Shown here: piece after piece, positions 19,034 to 27,807 of the stretch
How the letters are laid out: each line of letters starts with the position of its first letter
How positions within the stretch are numbered: position 1 is the stretch's first letter
Source: Micromonospora profundi
Lineage (GTDB): Bacteria; Actinomycetota; Actinomycetes; Mycobacteriales; Micromonosporaceae
Assembly: GCF_011927785.1 (NCBI RefSeq)
Contig: NZ_JAATJK010000001.1
Coordinates: 496,001-560,000, forward strand
Length of the DNA stretch: 64,000 nt
Direction: 5' to 3'
Notes under the pieces: model-generated
Databases searched by the model: none
The model's input: the letters and a program-made list of their open reading frames with translations, nothing else
Told to the model about the DNA's origin: nothing
Position numbers and translations under genes: made by a program

Positions 19034-19935
19034 GCTCCGTGCGGGATCCCGAGCCGCGCCCGTACCGGGCAGGGTTCGGCTGTTTCGTGGGCCGGCCCAA
19101 CGCGGGCAAGTCCACGCTGACGAACGCCATCGTCGGCACCAAGATCGCGATCACCTCGAACAAGCCACAGACCACCCGCCACGTCATCCGGGCGGTGCTG
19201 CACCGACCGGAGTCGCAGCTGGTGCTCGTCGACACGCCGGGTCTGCACCGTCCCCGGACGTTGCTGGGTGAGCGTCTCAACGACCTGGTCCGGTCCACGT
19301 GGACGGAGGTCGACGTGATCGGTCTGTGTATCCCGGCCGACGAGCCGGTGGGGCGCGGTGACCGGTTCATCAGCGGTGAGCTTGCCGAGTTGAAGGCGAC
19401 AGTGCTCGCGGTGGTCACCAAGACCGACCTGGTCGACAAGCGTCGGCTGGCCGAGCAGTTGCTCGCGGTAAGCGAGATGGGGGAGTTCGCCGAGATCGTG
19501 CCGGTGAGCGCCGTCTCCGGGCACCAGGTGGACACGCTCGTCGACGTGATGACGAGCTATCTGCCGCCGTCGCCGCAGCTCTACCCCGACGACATGCTCA
19601 CCGACGATCCGGAGCAGGTGCTTGTCGCGGAGCTGATCCGGGAGGCGGCCCTGGAGGGGGTCCGTGACGAACTGCCGCACTCCATCGCCGTGGTGGTGGA
19701 GGAGATGATCCCCGAGGGCCGGCTCACGAAGATCTACGCCGACCTGTATGTGGAGCGGCCCAGCCAGAAGGCGATCGTGCTCGGTCACAAGGCGAGCCGG
19801 CTCAAGGAGGTTGGCACCACCGCCCGCCGGCAGATCGAGGAGTTGCTGGGCACGCGCGTCTATCTGGACCTGCACGTCCGCGTTGCGAAGGACTGGCAGC
19901 GCGACCCGAAGCAGCTGCGCAAACTGGGGTTCTGA
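19030..19935 (+). CDS. era: GTPase Era
   Basis: A 301-residue GTPase of 30S ribosome assembly. The G motifs are GRPNAGKST (G1), DTPG (G3) and TKTD (G4), and the C-terminal KH domain that binds the 16S 3' end carries GHKASRLKEVGTTARRQIEE. GTG at 19030 overlaps the preceding stop. It closes the phoH-ybeY-era cluster and is followed by a hairpin terminator. Confidence 0.97.
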   Translation: MSSVRDPEPRPYRAGFGCFVGRPNAGKSTLTNAIVGTKIAITSNKPQTTRHVIRAVLHRPESQLVLVDTPGLHRPRTLLGERLNDLVRSTWTEVDVIGLCIPADEPVGRGDRFISGELAELKATVLAVVTKTDLVDKRRLAEQLLAVSEMGEFAEIVPVSAVSGHQVDTLVDVMTSYLPPSPQLYPDDMLTDDPEQVLVAELIREAALEGVRDELPHSIAVVVEEMIPEGRLTKIYADLYVERPSQKAIVLGHKASRLKEVGTTARRQIEELLGTRVYLDLHVRVAKDWQRDPKQLRKLGF

Positions 19936-19944
19936 CGACCGTTC

Positions 19945-19973
19945 GGTCAGCCCAGGCCGAGCCAGGGCTGACC
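19945..19973 (+). terminator. Hairpin terminator after era
   Basis: GGTCAGCCC (19945-19953) and GGGCTGACC (19965-19973) form a perfect 9-bp stem with an 11-nt loop, 10 nt after the era stop. Confidence 0.75.
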
Positions 19974-20120
19974 GGGCGATGGGTGCGCCACCGGACAAAG
20001 TCGTTTTCGGTCGGGCGTATGGGATGATTCACGTTTGGTCGGGGCCCGTACCGTTTGGCGGCGACACCGCGAAGGGTAGGGGAGTACAACCCCCCGCTTC
20101 CCCGACCCAGATGCAGGCTG

Positions 20121-21290
20121 ATGCGCAACCGGTATCTCGATCTGCTCCGTTTCCTGGCCATCGTCCGTGTTGTCGTCTACCACGTCACCGGATGGGCGTC
20201 CCTCACCCTCGTCTTCCCTGCCATGTCGGTGATGTTCGCGCTGGCCGGTTCGTTGATGGCCGCCTCACTCACCCGCTCCGGCCCGGCCGCTGTCGGTCGT
20301 CGGCTGCGCCGGCTGCTGCCGTCGCTGTGGGTGCTGGCGGTGGTCTTCGTGCCGGCCATGCTGTTCACCGGCCTGTCGCTGTCGCCCCGGGTGCTGCTGT
20401 GGCTGTTCCCGATCGCGGACCCGCCGGCAAACAACTGGGGTGCCCTTGCGCTGAGCGTCATCTGGTACCTGCGCGACTACCTGTGGTTCGTGCTCGCCTC
20501 GCCTATCGCGTTCTGGCTGTTCCGCAAGGCCCCGCTGCCGACACTGCTCGCCCCGTACCTGCTGCTGCTGGCGATCGAGGCCGGCATCTACCAGGCGCCC
20601 TCGCCGGTGCTGCGCGAGTTCGGGTTGTACTTCGGCGCCTGGATGCTCGGCTTCGCCCACCAGGCCGGCATGCTGCGACGGCTCGCCGGTCGCATCCTCT
20701 ACCCGCTGGCGTCGGTTCTCGCGCTGGCCGGCGGGGCCTGGCTGGTCACCCATCCAGGCCCCCGGGGGTACGACCTCAACGACAACCACCTCGGTAACGC
20801 CCTCTGGTCGGCGGCGTTCATCCTGATCGCCCTGGGTCGCGGGCCGGCCGGGATGGCCTGGTTGGAGCGCAGCCGGCTGGCCGACCGGGCGGTGACGGTG
20901 GTCAACCGGCGGGCGCTCACCATCTACCTCTGGCACATGCCGTTCGTGGTTGCCCTCACCCCGCTGGTCGACGTCGTCGGCTGGTCCCACCAGGACCCGC
21001 TGGGGCTCGCCATCCGGGTGTTGCTGGTCTTCGTGCTGGTCGGGCTCGTCACTCTGGCCGTCGGCTGGGTCGAGGACGTCGCCGCCCGCCGCCGCCCGGA
21101 GTTGATCCCCGCCGGCTCGCCGCAACCGATCGAGCCGTCGAGCCGGCCCAGCGCAGGCCCGTCGATCCCGGCCGGCGCAGGCTCGGCAGGCCCGCCAACC
21201 GCAGGCCTGCCGAGCCCGGGGACCGCCGAGCCGACGGGTCGGTCGCCTGTCCCGCAGCCGCGCTCCGGCGCCGAGATCAACGCTGGCTGA
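20121..21290 (+). CDS. Acyltransferase family membrane protein (acyltransferase 3)
   Basis: A 389-residue multi-pass protein of the acyltransferase-3 superfamily, opening with the typical RYLDLLRFLAIVRVVVYH, whose His is conserved. About ten helices are followed by a Pro/Ser-rich cytoplasmic tail of about 60 residues. These enzymes O-acylate cell-surface glycans or antibiotics. The ATG at 20121 gives the family-typical start. The C-terminus overlaps the convergent lipoprotein gene by 14 nt. Confidence 0.87.
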   Translation: MRNRYLDLLRFLAIVRVVVYHVTGWASLTLVFPAMSVMFALAGSLMAASLTRSGPAAVGRRLRRLLPSLWVLAVVFVPAMLFTGLSLSPRVLLWLFPIADPPANNWGALALSVIWYLRDYLWFVLASPIAFWLFRKAPLPTLLAPYLLLLAIEAGIYQAPSPVLREFGLYFGAWMLGFAHQAGMLRRLAGRILYPLASVLALAGGAWLVTHPGPRGYDLNDNHLGNALWSAAFILIALGRGPAGMAWLERSRLADRAVTVVNRRALTIYLWHMPFVVALTPLVDVVGWSHQDPLGLAIRVLLVFVLVGLVTLAVGWVEDVAARRRPELIPAGSPQPIEPSSRPSAGPSIPAGAGSAGPPTAGLPSPGTAEPTGRSPVPQPRSGAEINAG

Positions 21291-22083
21291 TCATGACGTT
21301 GCCGCTGCCTGTCGACCCGTCCAGCACCACCGACGAGTTCGGGTCGTTGACGACTGTGACCTCCGTCTCGCCGGAGCCGGTGCTGGTGCGGACGCGGTAG
21401 CTGCCGGAGGGCACCAGCAGCGTGGCGTTTCCGCTGGAGGTGTGCACCCGGGCCGAGACCTGCGTCTCCAACTCGATGGTGACGTTGCCCGAGCCGGCCT
21501 CGGCATCCGTGGCACCGCTGATCCTGCGGGCGTTGACGTTGCCGGACCCGGCACGCAGTCGTACCGACGTGCTGGCCTCGCTGAGCTCGATGTTGCCGGA
21601 GCCGGTCTCCACGTCGACCGCCCCGGAGACCCCGGCGACCCGCACCTCGCCCGAACCCCACCGCAGCTTCACCGCGCCGACCTGGCTCAAATCGACGTTG
21701 CCGGAGCCGCCCTCACCCTCCACGATCACGCCCGGCGGAGCGGTCACCTCGTAGGAGACGCTGCACCGGTTGCCGCAGTCGCTGTCGAGGATCAGTTCGC
21801 TGTCCTTGATCTCGTACCGCGCCTTGGGCTCGCCGCCCTGGTAACGCACCACCCGCTTGATCCGTACCTCGGTGTCCGGGCCGGTGCCCCGGACCACCAC
21901 GTCGCCGGAGCCACCCCGTACCTGGATGTTGGTGATCTTCGCGGCTTCGGTGTCGTCGAAGTCGAGCCGCCGGAAGGCCAGGTTGTCGCACCCGGCGAGC
22001 AGGATGAGGGTGGTGGCTAACCCCAATGAGACGGCCGTGGTGGTGCGGCGGCGAGGGGCAGCGATGATCCGTTGTGGTGCCAT
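21277..22083 (-). CDS. DUF4097-like beta-repeat lipoprotein
   Basis: A 268-residue exported lipoprotein with signal peptide and lipobox LLAGC (Cys32). It is followed by repeated short beta units with the recurring GSGNV/GSGEV pattern, as in DUF4097/DUF2807 right-handed beta-helix proteins. It is probably anchored on the outer face of the membrane; its function is unknown. The ATG at 22083 is chosen (TAGCGT 7 nt upstream, leaderless); the frame stays open 274 codons further, but that part is antisense to recO. Confidence 0.88.
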   Translation of the reverse strand: MAPQRIIAAPRRRTTTAVSLGLATTLILLAGCDNLAFRRLDFDDTEAAKITNIQVRGGSGDVVVRGTGPDTEVRIKRVVRYQGGEPKARYEIKDSELILDSDCGNRCSVSYEVTAPPGVIVEGEGGSGNVDLSQVGAVKLRWGSGEVRVAGVSGAVDVETGSGNIELSEASTSVRLRAGSGNVNARRISGATDAEAGSGNVTIELETQVSARVHTSSGNATLLVPSGSYRVRTSTGSGETEVTVVNDPNSSVVLDGSTGSGNVMISQR

Positions 22084-22185
22084 GGCGAGGACGCTACGGC
22101 CGGTGACCCGCCCTCCGCATCGGGGTTCGTCCGCGCTTCCACCCCGAACCAACCCTGATTTCGCACCCCGAGGGAGAATGGCCCG

Positions 22186-23064
22186 ATGGCCGGGTATCGC
22201 CGACAGCTCTACCGCGACGACGCGGTGGTGCTGCGTGTGCAGAAACTCGGCGAGTCCGACCGGATCATCACACTGCTCACTCGCCGGCACGGCCGACTGC
22301 GCGCCGTGGCCCGGGGCGTCCGGCGCACCACAAGCAAGTTCGGCGCCCGACTGGAGCCGTTCGGCCACGTCGACCTCCAACTCGCCGGTGACCCCAAGGG
22401 CAACCACGGCAGTTCGCTGCACACCGTCAGCCAGGTCGAGGGCATCGACCTCTACGGCAAGCGGTTCCTCGGCGACTATTCCCGCTACACGGCGGCAAGC
22501 GCGATCGCCGAGACCGCCGAGCGGCTGACGCCTGTCGAGCGGGAGCCCTCGCTGCGACTGTTCCAGCTCACAGTGGGCGCCCTGAAGGCGCTGTCCCGGG
22601 GCGAGCACGCCACCACCCTGGTGCTCGACGCGTACCTGCTGCGGGGTATGGCCCTTGCGGGCTGGGCGCCCGCGCTTGTCGCCTGCGCGGTCTGCGGCAC
22701 CCCCGGGCGGCACCGCGCGTTCTCCGTGCCGGCCGGCGGCGCCGTCTGCCCGGACTGCCGGCCACCCGGCGCGGCCCACCCCGCGCCGGCCACCATCGAC
22801 CTGATGTCCGCGTTGGCCACCGGCGACTGGGTGGTCGCCGACGCCACCGAGACCGGTGTACGCCGGGAGTGCAGCGGCCTTGTCGCAGCGCACCTGCAGT
22901 GGCACCTGGAACGCGCGCTACGCTCGCTGCCGCTGGTCGATCGGGGTCCCTCGGCGGCCGGCTCGGCCCCGCTGCCGGACGACGACGCCGGGGCCGTGGC
23001 GCCTCGGCCACGCCGTGACGGTGCGGCCGGGGTGGACGGTGCGAACAGGGAGAGAGCCGAGTGA
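22186..23064 (+). CDS. recO: DNA repair protein RecO
   Basis: A 292-residue recombination mediator that loads RecA with RecR. It has an N-terminal OB fold ([20 protein letters not shown]), a helical domain and a CXXC...CXXC zinc site (CAVCG and CPDCR). The C-terminal tail is polar. Its stop overlaps the uppS GTG by 4 nt, as in many actinobacteria. Confidence 0.96.
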   Translation: MAGYRRQLYRDDAVVLRVQKLGESDRIITLLTRRHGRLRAVARGVRRTTSKFGARLEPFGHVDLQLAGDPKGNHGSSLHTVSQVEGIDLYGKRFLGDYSRYTAASAIAETAERLTPVEREPSLRLFQLTVGALKALSRGEHATTLVLDAYLLRGMALAGWAPALVACAVCGTPGRHRAFSVPAGGAVCPDCRPPGAAHPAPATIDLMSALATGDWVVADATETGVRRECSGLVAAHLQWHLERALRSLPLVDRGPSAAGSAPLPDDDAGAVAPRPRRDGAAGVDGANRERAE

Positions 23065-23873
23065 TTCGATCGACGAGGGCCGGCCGGCGTGAGCCGACGC
23101 CACCGACACCGCACCCGTCGGGTGCCCGGCCGCCGGCGCTGCCCACCGAGGCGGTGCCGAAGCACGTGGCAGTGGTGATGGACGGCAACGGCCGGTGGGC
23201 CAAGGAACGCGGGCTGCCCCGCACCAAGGGCCACGAGGCGGGGGAGCACAGCCTCTTCGACACCATCGAAGGCGCCATCGAGATGGGCATCCCCTACCTG
23301 TCGGCGTACGCGTTCTCCACCGAGAACTGGCGGCGCTCACCGGACGAGGTCCGGTTCCTGATGGGCTTCAACCGCGATGTCATCCGCCGCCGCCGTGACC
23401 AGCTGGTCGACCTCGGTGTCCGGGTGGTCTGGTCGGGCCGGCCCGGCCGGTTGTGGAAGAGCGTCATCTCCGAGTTGCAGACCGCCGAGGAGATGTCCCG
23501 GGGCAACTCGACGCTGACCCTCCAGTTCTGCGTCAACTACGGCGGGCAGGCCGAGATCGGCGATGCCGCCGCCGCGATCGCCCGGGACGTGGCCGCCGGC
23601 CGGCTCGATCCGGCGAAGGTCTCCGAGAAGACCGTGGCGAAATACCTGTACCACCCGGAGATCCCGGAAGTGGACCTGTTCCTGCGCCCCTCCGGGGAGG
23701 AACGGATCTCCAACTTCCTGCTCTGGCAGACCGCGTACGCCGAACTGGTCTTCCTGGACACGCTCTGGCCGGACTTCGACCGCCGACACCTCTGGTACGC
23801 CTGCGAGCTGTACGCCCAGCGGGACCGCCGCTTCGGAGGCGCGCTGCCCAACCCTGTCGCCCCGGTGGGCTGA
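23061..23873 (+). CDS. uppS: Isoprenyl transferase (undecaprenyl diphosphate synthase type)
   Basis: A 270-residue cis-prenyltransferase that builds the polyprenyl diphosphate carrier for cell-wall synthesis. The signatures [15 protein letters not shown] with GHEAG and [15 protein letters not shown] are intact, including the catalytic Asp. Start GTG at 23061 overlaps recO. The product chain length is not predictable. Confidence 0.95.
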   Translation: MIRSTRAGRREPTPPTPHPSGARPPALPTEAVPKHVAVVMDGNGRWAKERGLPRTKGHEAGEHSLFDTIEGAIEMGIPYLSAYAFSTENWRRSPDEVRFLMGFNRDVIRRRRDQLVDLGVRVVWSGRPGRLWKSVISELQTAEEMSRGNSTLTLQFCVNYGGQAEIGDAAAAIARDVAAGRLDPAKVSEKTVAKYLYHPEIPEVDLFLRPSGEERISNFLLWQTAYAELVFLDTLWPDFDRRHLWYACELYAQRDRRFGGALPNPVAPVG

Positions 23874-23939
23874 GAGGCTTACCGGCACGTCACAGTGGGT
23901 ACCAGGAACGTTAGGAGCCACTGACGGAGGTGAACCCAC

Positions 23940-24125
23940 ATGATCCAGAAGCGCATTGCACAGTGGGCGGTGATGGCGATCGCGGTGCCAGTGGCCGCGG
24001 CCGGTGCCCGCCGCCTCAGCCACACCCTGGAGGCCCGGCGCGGTTCCTCCGGCCTGACCCGGATGCTCACCAAGGGCGCCGACATGATCCGCCCGCAGAA
24101 GGCGAAGCGCCGCCGCCTCTGGTGA
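23940..24125 (+). CDS. Small basic protein with one hydrophobic segment
   Basis: The product is 61 residues: a hydrophobic N-terminal helix (about residues 9-23) followed by a strongly basic tail ending in KAKRRRLW. I do not recognise the family. A good RBS (GGAGGTG, 8 nt before the ATG) and the terminator right after it support a real gene. It could be a small membrane-associated protein. It lies 66 nt after uppS and may be co-transcribed with it. Confidence 0.78.
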   Translation: MIQKRIAQWAVMAIAVPVAAAGARRLSHTLEARRGSSGLTRMLTKGADMIRPQKAKRRRLW

Positions 24126-24137
24126 CCCCTCTACCCC

Positions 24138-24170
24138 CGGCGCCGCCCCCGCACCACGGAGGCGGCGCCG
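24138..24170 (+). terminator. Hairpin terminator
   Basis: CGGCGCCGCC (24138-24147) pairs perfectly with GGCGGCGCCG (24161-24170) over a 13-nt loop, 13 nt after the small-protein stop. Confidence 0.8.
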
Positions 24171-24485
24171 CACCATATCCCCCAAGCCGCGTGTCCACCT
24201 CGTGCGTCCACCTCGCGTGTCCACCTCGCGTGTCCGCGACTCGAACGATGCCGACCTTCCTCACCGCGCGGCCCCGCCCCTGTGCCTCACTCGCCCGCGC
24301 CTGCTCGTGCCCCGCGCCTGCTCGTGCCCCGCGCCTGCTCGTGCCCCGCGCCTGCTCGTGCCCCGCGCCTGCTCGTGCCCCGCGCCCGCTCCGCTTGCAC
24401 TCGCGCCCGCTCTCGGTCGCGCTCCCGTCCTCGCTCGCGTCCACTCGTCCGCCCCGCCCCGCCCCGCCCCGCCCCACCACGCACG
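24171..24485. other. Non-coding, repeat-rich stretch
   Basis: No supported gene. It holds imperfect GTGTCCACCTCG repeats (about 24190-24235), the 17-bp tandem array at 24296-24380 and a GCCCC run (about 24451-24475). Several reading frames are open only because of the low complexity. Confidence 0.7.
24296..24380. repeat. 17-bp tandem repeat, five exact copies
   Basis: CGCGCCTGCTCGTGCCC is repeated head to tail five times without change (24296, 24313, 24330, 24347, 24364), then decays. Identity between copies suggests recent slippage expansion. Confidence 0.95.
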
Positions 24486-24560
24486 GTCGATCATGGAGTT
24501 GTGGTGCCTCACAAAAGCCCTTTATAGCCTTGAATCAGGCACCACAACTCCATGATCGAC
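24486..24560. repeat. Perfect 24-bp inverted repeat (palindrome A)
   Basis: The arms at 24486-24509 and 24537-24560 are perfectly complementary around a 27-nt AT-rich loop. The outer end GTCGATCATG matches palindrome D at 30913-30967. It lies between two plus-strand genes. Possible roles are RNA hairpin, terminator or REP-like element. Confidence 0.95.
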
Positions 24561-24719
24561 GCCGTGAGGGCTTGGCGCGGGCCTGGGGCGCGGGTCGGGG
24601 TCGAGGGCGAGGGCGGGTTTGCTTCTTTGGCGTTCGGGGTGGTCGGTTGTTTCGAGGTGGGGGGCGGTGGGGCGGAGGTAGGGTCGGGCGGAGACGTACG
24701 CCGTCGTGCGGGGGTGGAG

Positions 24720-24947
24720 ATGCGGGATCTCCGGTACAAGATGATCATGGCGTTGAACGCGGCTGACCTGGGTGATCCGCTCTGCGAGCAGGTGGCCGAG
24801 ATCTGCGCCGAGATCGCCGAGCAGCACTGCGCGGAGTTCGGCCACACGCCCCAAGTGCGTACCGGTGAGATTGCCGAGCTGGCCACCGGCGACCCGGCGC
24901 TGACCTGGGCGCCGTCGACCCCGGACGCCGGTCAGCGGGCCTGGTGA
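24720..24947 (+). CDS. Small hypothetical protein
   Basis: A 75-residue acidic, helical protein with three cysteines (DPLCEQVAEICAEIAEQHC). I do not recognise the family. The start is chosen at ATG 24720; GTG at 24714 is possible. TAGGGT at 24679-24684 could be its -10. Its stop overlaps the pirin GTG by 4 nt, which supports it as a genuine coupled gene. Confidence 0.7.
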   Translation: MRDLRYKMIMALNAADLGDPLCEQVAEICAEIAEQHCAEFGHTPQVRTGEIAELATGDPALTWAPSTPDAGQRAW

Positions 24948-25705
24948 CCGCGCCCGCACCTGCGGTCGACCTGCGCCGCGCCGAAGACCGCTTCGCCACC
25001 CGGATCTCCTGGCTGGACTCCAAGCATTCGTTCTCGTTCTCCCGGCACTACGACCCGGCCAACACCCACCACGGTCTGCTGCTTGTCAACAACGACGACG
25101 TCGTCCACCCCGGCGCCGGCTTCGAGACGCACCCACACCAGGACATGGAGATCATCACCTGGGTGCTGCGCGGCTCCCTGGTGCACCAGGACTCCACAGG
25201 CCACTCGGGAGTGATCTACCCGGGTCTGGCGCAGCGGATGAGCGCGGGCACGGGCATCCTGCACTCGGAGAAGAACGACGCCTGGCGGCTCAACCACCAG
25301 GAGCCGCACAACGACCCCGTGCACTTCGTGCAGATGTGGGTGCTCCCCGACGAACAGGGCATCGAGCCTGGCTACGAGCAGCTGGAGATCGAGGACGAGT
25401 TGCTGCGGGGCGGTCTCGTGCCGGTCGCCTCCGGGATGGACCGCTACGACGGCGCGTCCGCCATCAGGATCCGCAACCGGTACGCCACCCTGCACGCCGC
25501 CCGGCTCACCCCCGGCGACGAGGTCACCCTCCCGGACGCGCCCTTCGTGCACCTGTACGTGCCCAACGGCACGGTGACCCTGGAGGGCAGCGGTCCGCTA
25601 GGCACCGGCGACGCGGCCCGACTCACAAGGACCGGCGGCCGGAGGGTAACCGCCGACGAGCCAGCCGAAATCCTGGTCTGGGAAATGCACGCAACTCTTG
25701 CCTGA
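24944..25705 (+). CDS. Pirin family protein
   Basis: A 253-residue bicupin. The N-terminal cupin shows the metal ligands of pirins (FETHPHQDMEIITWVLRGS, then TGILHSEKN). Pirins act as quercetin dioxygenases or as redox-sensitive regulators of transcription or metabolism; which applies is unknown. GTG at 24944 overlaps the small gene before it. A long palindrome follows the stop. Confidence 0.92.
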   Translation: MTAPAPAVDLRRAEDRFATRISWLDSKHSFSFSRHYDPANTHHGLLLVNNDDVVHPGAGFETHPHQDMEIITWVLRGSLVHQDSTGHSGVIYPGLAQRMSAGTGILHSEKNDAWRLNHQEPHNDPVHFVQMWVLPDEQGIEPGYEQLEIEDELLRGGLVPVASGMDRYDGASAIRIRNRYATLHAARLTPGDEVTLPDAPFVHLYVPNGTVTLEGSGPLGTGDAARLTRTGGRRVTADEPAEILVWEMHATLA

Positions 25706-25712
25706 GGCCCGT

Positions 25713-25792
25713 CCCCGCGATCTTGCACTTTCTGCCCGGTCATAACGGCGCATAGGCCGCGTTCCGAGGTCCGAAAGTGCAAGATCGCGGGG
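25713..25792. repeat. Perfect 20-bp inverted repeat (palindrome B)
   Basis: CCCCGCGATCTTGCACTTTC (25713-25732) is perfectly complementary to 25773-25792 across a 40-nt loop. It lies between the convergent pirin and gnd genes and could terminate both. Confidence 0.93.
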
Positions 25793-25846
25793 AGCGGGGA
25801 GCGGGGAGCAGGGAGCGGGGAGCAGGGAGCAGGGAGCAGGGAGCGG
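25790..25846. repeat. 7-bp tandem repeat (GGGAGCR)
   Basis: About eight head-to-tail copies of GGGAGCG or GGGAGCA directly follow palindrome B and run up to the gnd stop codon. Confidence 0.85.
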
Positions 25847-25849
25847 TGG

Positions 25850-27292
25850 TTACGCCGGGGACTCGGTGTGGTCGCCTGCCCAGAGGGTGTGGAACGAGCC
25901 TTCGCGGTCGACGCGCTGGTAGGTGTGCGCCCCGAAATTGTCCCGCAGGCCCTGGATCAGCGCGGCGGGCAGCCGCTCGGCGCGCAGCGCGTCGAAGTAC
26001 GCAAGCGACGACGAGAACGCCGGCGTCGGCACCCCGGCCCGGGTCGCGTCGGCCACCACCCGGCGCCAGCTCGGCACGCCGGCACCGACCGCCTCGGCGA
26101 AGTACGGCGCCACCAGCAGCGTCGGCAGGTCGGGCTGCTCGTCGTACGCCTCACGGATCCGGTCGAGGAAACGGGCGCGGATGATGCAGCCGCCCCGCCA
26201 GATCGTCGCCGTGCCGCCGAGGTCGATGTTCCAGTCGTACTCCTGGCTGCCGGCGCGGATGTGGTCGAAGCCCTGCGCGTACGCGACGATCTTGGAAGCG
26301 AGCAGCGCCCGGCGGACGTCCTCGACGAAGGCGTCCCGGTCGGTCACCTGCCACTGGTCACCGGTGTCGGGGAACGCCCGACGTGCCGCCTCGCGCTGGT
26401 CGACGTGCCCGGACAGCGAGCGGGCGAACGTCGCCTCGGCGATCCCCGTGATCGGGATGCCCAGGTCCAGGGCGCTCTGCACGGTCCACCGTCCGGTGCC
26501 CTTCTGCTCCGCGCGGTCCTGCACGACGTCTACGAAGGGGCGGCCGGTGGCCGCGTCGGTGTGCGCGAGCACATCGGCGGTGATCTCGATGAGGAACGAG
26601 CCCAACTCGCCCTCGTTCCAGTCGCGGAAGATCTGCGCGATCTCCGCCGGCTTCGCGCCCAGACCGGCCCGGAGCAGGTCGTACGCCTCGGCGATGAGCT
26701 GCATGTCGGCGTACTCGATGCCGTTGTGCACCATCTTGACGAAGTGCCCGGCGCCGTCCGGCCCGACGTGCACACAGCACGGCACGCCCTCCACCTGGGC
26801 GGCGATCTTTTCGAACATCGGACCGAGCTTGGCGTACGACTCGTCGGAGCCGCCCGGCATGATGCTCGGCCCGAGCAGCGCGCCCTCCTCGCCGCCGGAA
26901 ACGCCGGTGCCGCTGAAGTGCAGCCCCTTCGCGCGCAGCGCCTCCTCCCGGCGGCGGGTGTCGGCGAAGTGGGCGTTGCCGCAGTCGACGATGATGTCGC
27001 CCTCGTCCAGCAGCGGCACCAACTCGTCGATCACCGCGTCGGTGGGCGCACCCGCCTTGACCATCACGATCACCGCGCGGGGCCGTTCCAGCGACGCCAC
27101 GAAGTCGGCCATCGACTCGCCGGGAACGAAGGTGCCCTCGTCACCGTGCTCGGCGACGAGGCTGCGGGTGCGCTCGGGTGAACGGTTGTGCACCGCCACG
27201 GTGAAACCGTTGCGGGCCAGGTTGCGGGCCAGGTTGCGACCCATCACCGCCAACCCGGTCACGCCGATCTGCGCTGTCGCCTGCTGAGCCAT
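25850..27292 (-). CDS. gnd: 6-phosphogluconate dehydrogenase, decarboxylating
   Basis: A 480-residue oxidative pentose-phosphate enzyme making ribulose 5-phosphate, CO2 and NADPH. The Rossmann motif GLAVMGRNLARN lies at about residues 13-24, with the signature SGGEEGALLGPSIMPGG and the substrate segment KMVHNGIEYADMQ. The length is that of the long homodimeric form. The ATG at 27292 is preferred because AGAGGTGG precedes it by 8 nt; an in-frame ATG 4 codons upstream is weaker. Confidence 0.97.
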   Translation of the reverse strand: MAQQATAQIGVTGLAVMGRNLARNLARNGFTVAVHNRSPERTRSLVAEHGDEGTFVPGESMADFVASLERPRAVIVMVKAGAPTDAVIDELVPLLDEGDIIVDCGNAHFADTRRREEALRAKGLHFSGTGVSGGEEGALLGPSIMPGGSDESYAKLGPMFEKIAAQVEGVPCCVHVGPDGAGHFVKMVHNGIEYADMQLIAEAYDLLRAGLGAKPAEIAQIFRDWNEGELGSFLIEITADVLAHTDAATGRPFVDVVQDRAEQKGTGRWTVQSALDLGIPITGIAEATFARSLSGHVDQREAARRAFPDTGDQWQVTDRDAFVEDVRRALLASKIVAYAQGFDHIRAGSQEYDWNIDLGGTATIWRGGCIIRARFLDRIREAYDEQPDLPTLLVAPYFAEAVGAGVPSWRRVVADATRAGVPTPAFSSSLAYFDALRAERLPAALIQGLRDNFGAHTYQRVDREGSFHTLWAGDHTESPA

Positions 27293-27574
27293 CCGTGCTG
27301 CCACCTCTCGCCGTCGTGCAGTCCTGCTGCGACGGTATCGCGCTGCGCGCAGTGCGGGAACGCTGGTCGACAGGCGGTCACTGATTGATACCGCTCAGCT
27401 TCCGCCGTTGCCTAACCCGGCGCTCAACCGCACGACACGCACTCCCGGCGTCGCGCCGCCATCGGTCGCGTCAGGAACCGTGACTGATCGCGCCAGACAG
27501 CCACTACCGATCGTGCAGGGCGCCTGTCACCGGTCGCGCCAGGAAAACCGGTCGTGCCGACCTCCAGCACCGGA
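27293..27574. other. Intergenic stretch upstream of gnd
   Basis: No supported gene. It must contain the gnd promoter on the minus strand. Around 27465-27555 there are degenerate repeats of the type RTCGCGCCAGRMA. I see no terminator or RNA gene. Confidence 0.5.
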
Positions 27575-27598
27575 TAGTGTGCGGTCATGCGCTACTGA
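27575..27598 (+). promoter_or_regulatory. Leaderless promoter with three-codon ORF (Met-Arg-Tyr-stop)
   Basis: TAGTGT (27575-27580) is followed after 6 nt by ATG CGC TAC TGA (27587-27598). The -10 spacing is the same as for leaderless genes here, so the transcript would begin at this minimal ORF. It would carry a UTR of about 210 nt before the gene at 27808. Confidence 0.4.
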
Positions 27599-27718
27599 CG
27601 CCCCGTTTCCGAGCCGGCCCGCCGCCCCGCGTCGCGGTCCGTGCGCTCCCGGGCGTCCGCGTACTCGCCATCGCATTCGGTGGTTGGCGGTCCCGGTGAG
27701 CTGTCTCTTCCCCATCTC

Positions 27719-27739
27719 GACCGTCGAGCTGCGACGGTC
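27719..27739 (+). promoter_or_regulatory. Hairpin in the 5' UTR of the gene at 27808
   Basis: GACCGTCG (27719-27726) and CGACGGTC (27732-27739) form a perfect 8-bp stem with a 5-nt loop, about 70 nt before the start codon. Its role is unknown. Confidence 0.45.
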
Positions 27740-27807
27740 ACCAGCCGATCCGACCGACCGCCGGAGCGCGGGACCGGCCGTGACGGTCGGCACCGAAGGA
27801 GGCCCGG

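Noticed and set aside
20041..20120. Possible riboswitch upstream of the acyltransferase gene (GGGG...CCCC hairpin)
   Set aside because: The stem is short and matches no aptamer consensus I know; kept only as ordinary leader sequence.
22084..22905. Upstream extension of the DUF4097-like lipoprotein frame
   Set aside because: The extension is antisense to recO, while the signal peptide and a -10 with leaderless spacing mark ATG 22083 as the start.
24296..24380. CRISPR-like array
   Set aside because: Repeats are contiguous 17-mers with no spacers, and no cas genes are present.
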